Position numbers and translations under genes: made by a program. A DNA stretch of 64,000 nucleotides from Nostoc commune NIES-4072 (GTDB lineage: Bacteria > Cyanobacteriota > Cyanobacteriia > Cyanobacteriales > Nostocaceae): NCBI RefSeq assembly GCF_003113895.1, contig NZ_BDUD01000001.1:5183191-5247190 (forward strand), written 5' to 3'. Positions 63,971 to 64,000 of the stretch are shown piece after piece. The notes below the pieces were generated by a model that had not been told where the DNA came from, made no database searches, and saw only the letters and a program-made list of their open reading frames with translations. How positions within the stretch are numbered: the first letter of the stretch is position 1; every line of letters starts with the position of its first letter.

Positions 63971-64000
63971 TGGGGCATTGGGCATTGGGCATTGGGCATT
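63971..64000. repeat. STRR, GGGCATT tandem at window end
   Basis: Four GGGCATT units run off the right edge. Confidence 0.9.

Overview
The window looks like chromosomal DNA of a filamentous, Nostoc-type cyanobacterium. The signs are a complete phycocyanin rod operon (cpcB-A-two rod linkers-D-E-F), a bilin-binding sensor kinase, very frequent HIP1-type GCGATCGC/GCGATC sites, heptanucleotide short tandem repeats (STRRs) such as GGGCATT, AATGACT and GGGGAGT, AT-rich spacers, and many small palindromic repeats between genes. I saw no rRNA or tRNA gene, CRISPR array, complete insertion sequence or prophage.

Layout. 1-0.17 kb: seven 21-bp tandem repeats, then a hypothetical gene. 0.8-3.1 kb: an overlapping three-gene ABC importer of the OpuC/osmoprotectant class. 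3.1-7.2 kb: a Uma2-type gene broken by one in-frame stop, then a divergent pair of exported glutathione-degrading enzymes (phytochelatin-synthase-like protease and gamma-glutamyltransferase). 7.2-10.6 kb: spacers with orphan terminators, an orphan heme-oxygenase-like diiron protein, a DUF1802 gene and a deleted aldo/keto reductase. 10.6-20.6 kb: TPR-CHAT protein, 2H phosphoesterase, second Uma2, peptidoglycan-binding protein, Get3/ArsA ATPase and a four-GAF photosensory histidine kinase. 21-30 kb: bacteriocin-like peptide, TauE/DUF1634 pair, PAP2, Prx-Grx fusion, a hydrolase-fold protein without its nucleophile, an epimerase and glutathione peroxidase. 31-44 kb: ammonium transporter with a decayed paralogue just upstream, DUF2141, HEAT protein, EamA exporter, Ppx, a UbiA-family enzyme of plastoquinone synthesis, DsbA-like protein, a TetR/thioesterase pair and a second TauE. 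45.6-49.7 kb: two CadD-like transporters bracket a perfect 306-bp-period array of three tiny Cys/His-containing genes and a possibly related larger gene. 49.9-53.9 kb: PutA and an HD hydrolase. 54-59.4 kb: the cpc operon. 60.3-64 kb: glutamate-cysteine ligase, a PLD-fold protein and a Na+/H+ antiporter reduced to its two ends.

Themes. (1) Glutathione and thiol chemistry recurs: GSH synthesis (glutamate-cysteine ligase), use (glutathione peroxidase, Prx-Grx), periplasmic breakdown (PCS-like, GGT), two TauE-type anion exporters and an exported DsbA-like protein. (2) Gene decay is frequent and shows several mechanisms: nonsense (Uma2), frameshift (amt relic) and internal deletion leaving both ends (aldo/keto reductase, antiporter). 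(3) At least seven palindromic MITE-like families occupy the spacers, and STRR-type intergenic sequence has entered two coding regions in frame (ggt, putA). The best candidate for an undescribed system is the tandem small-gene array between the CadD paralogues.
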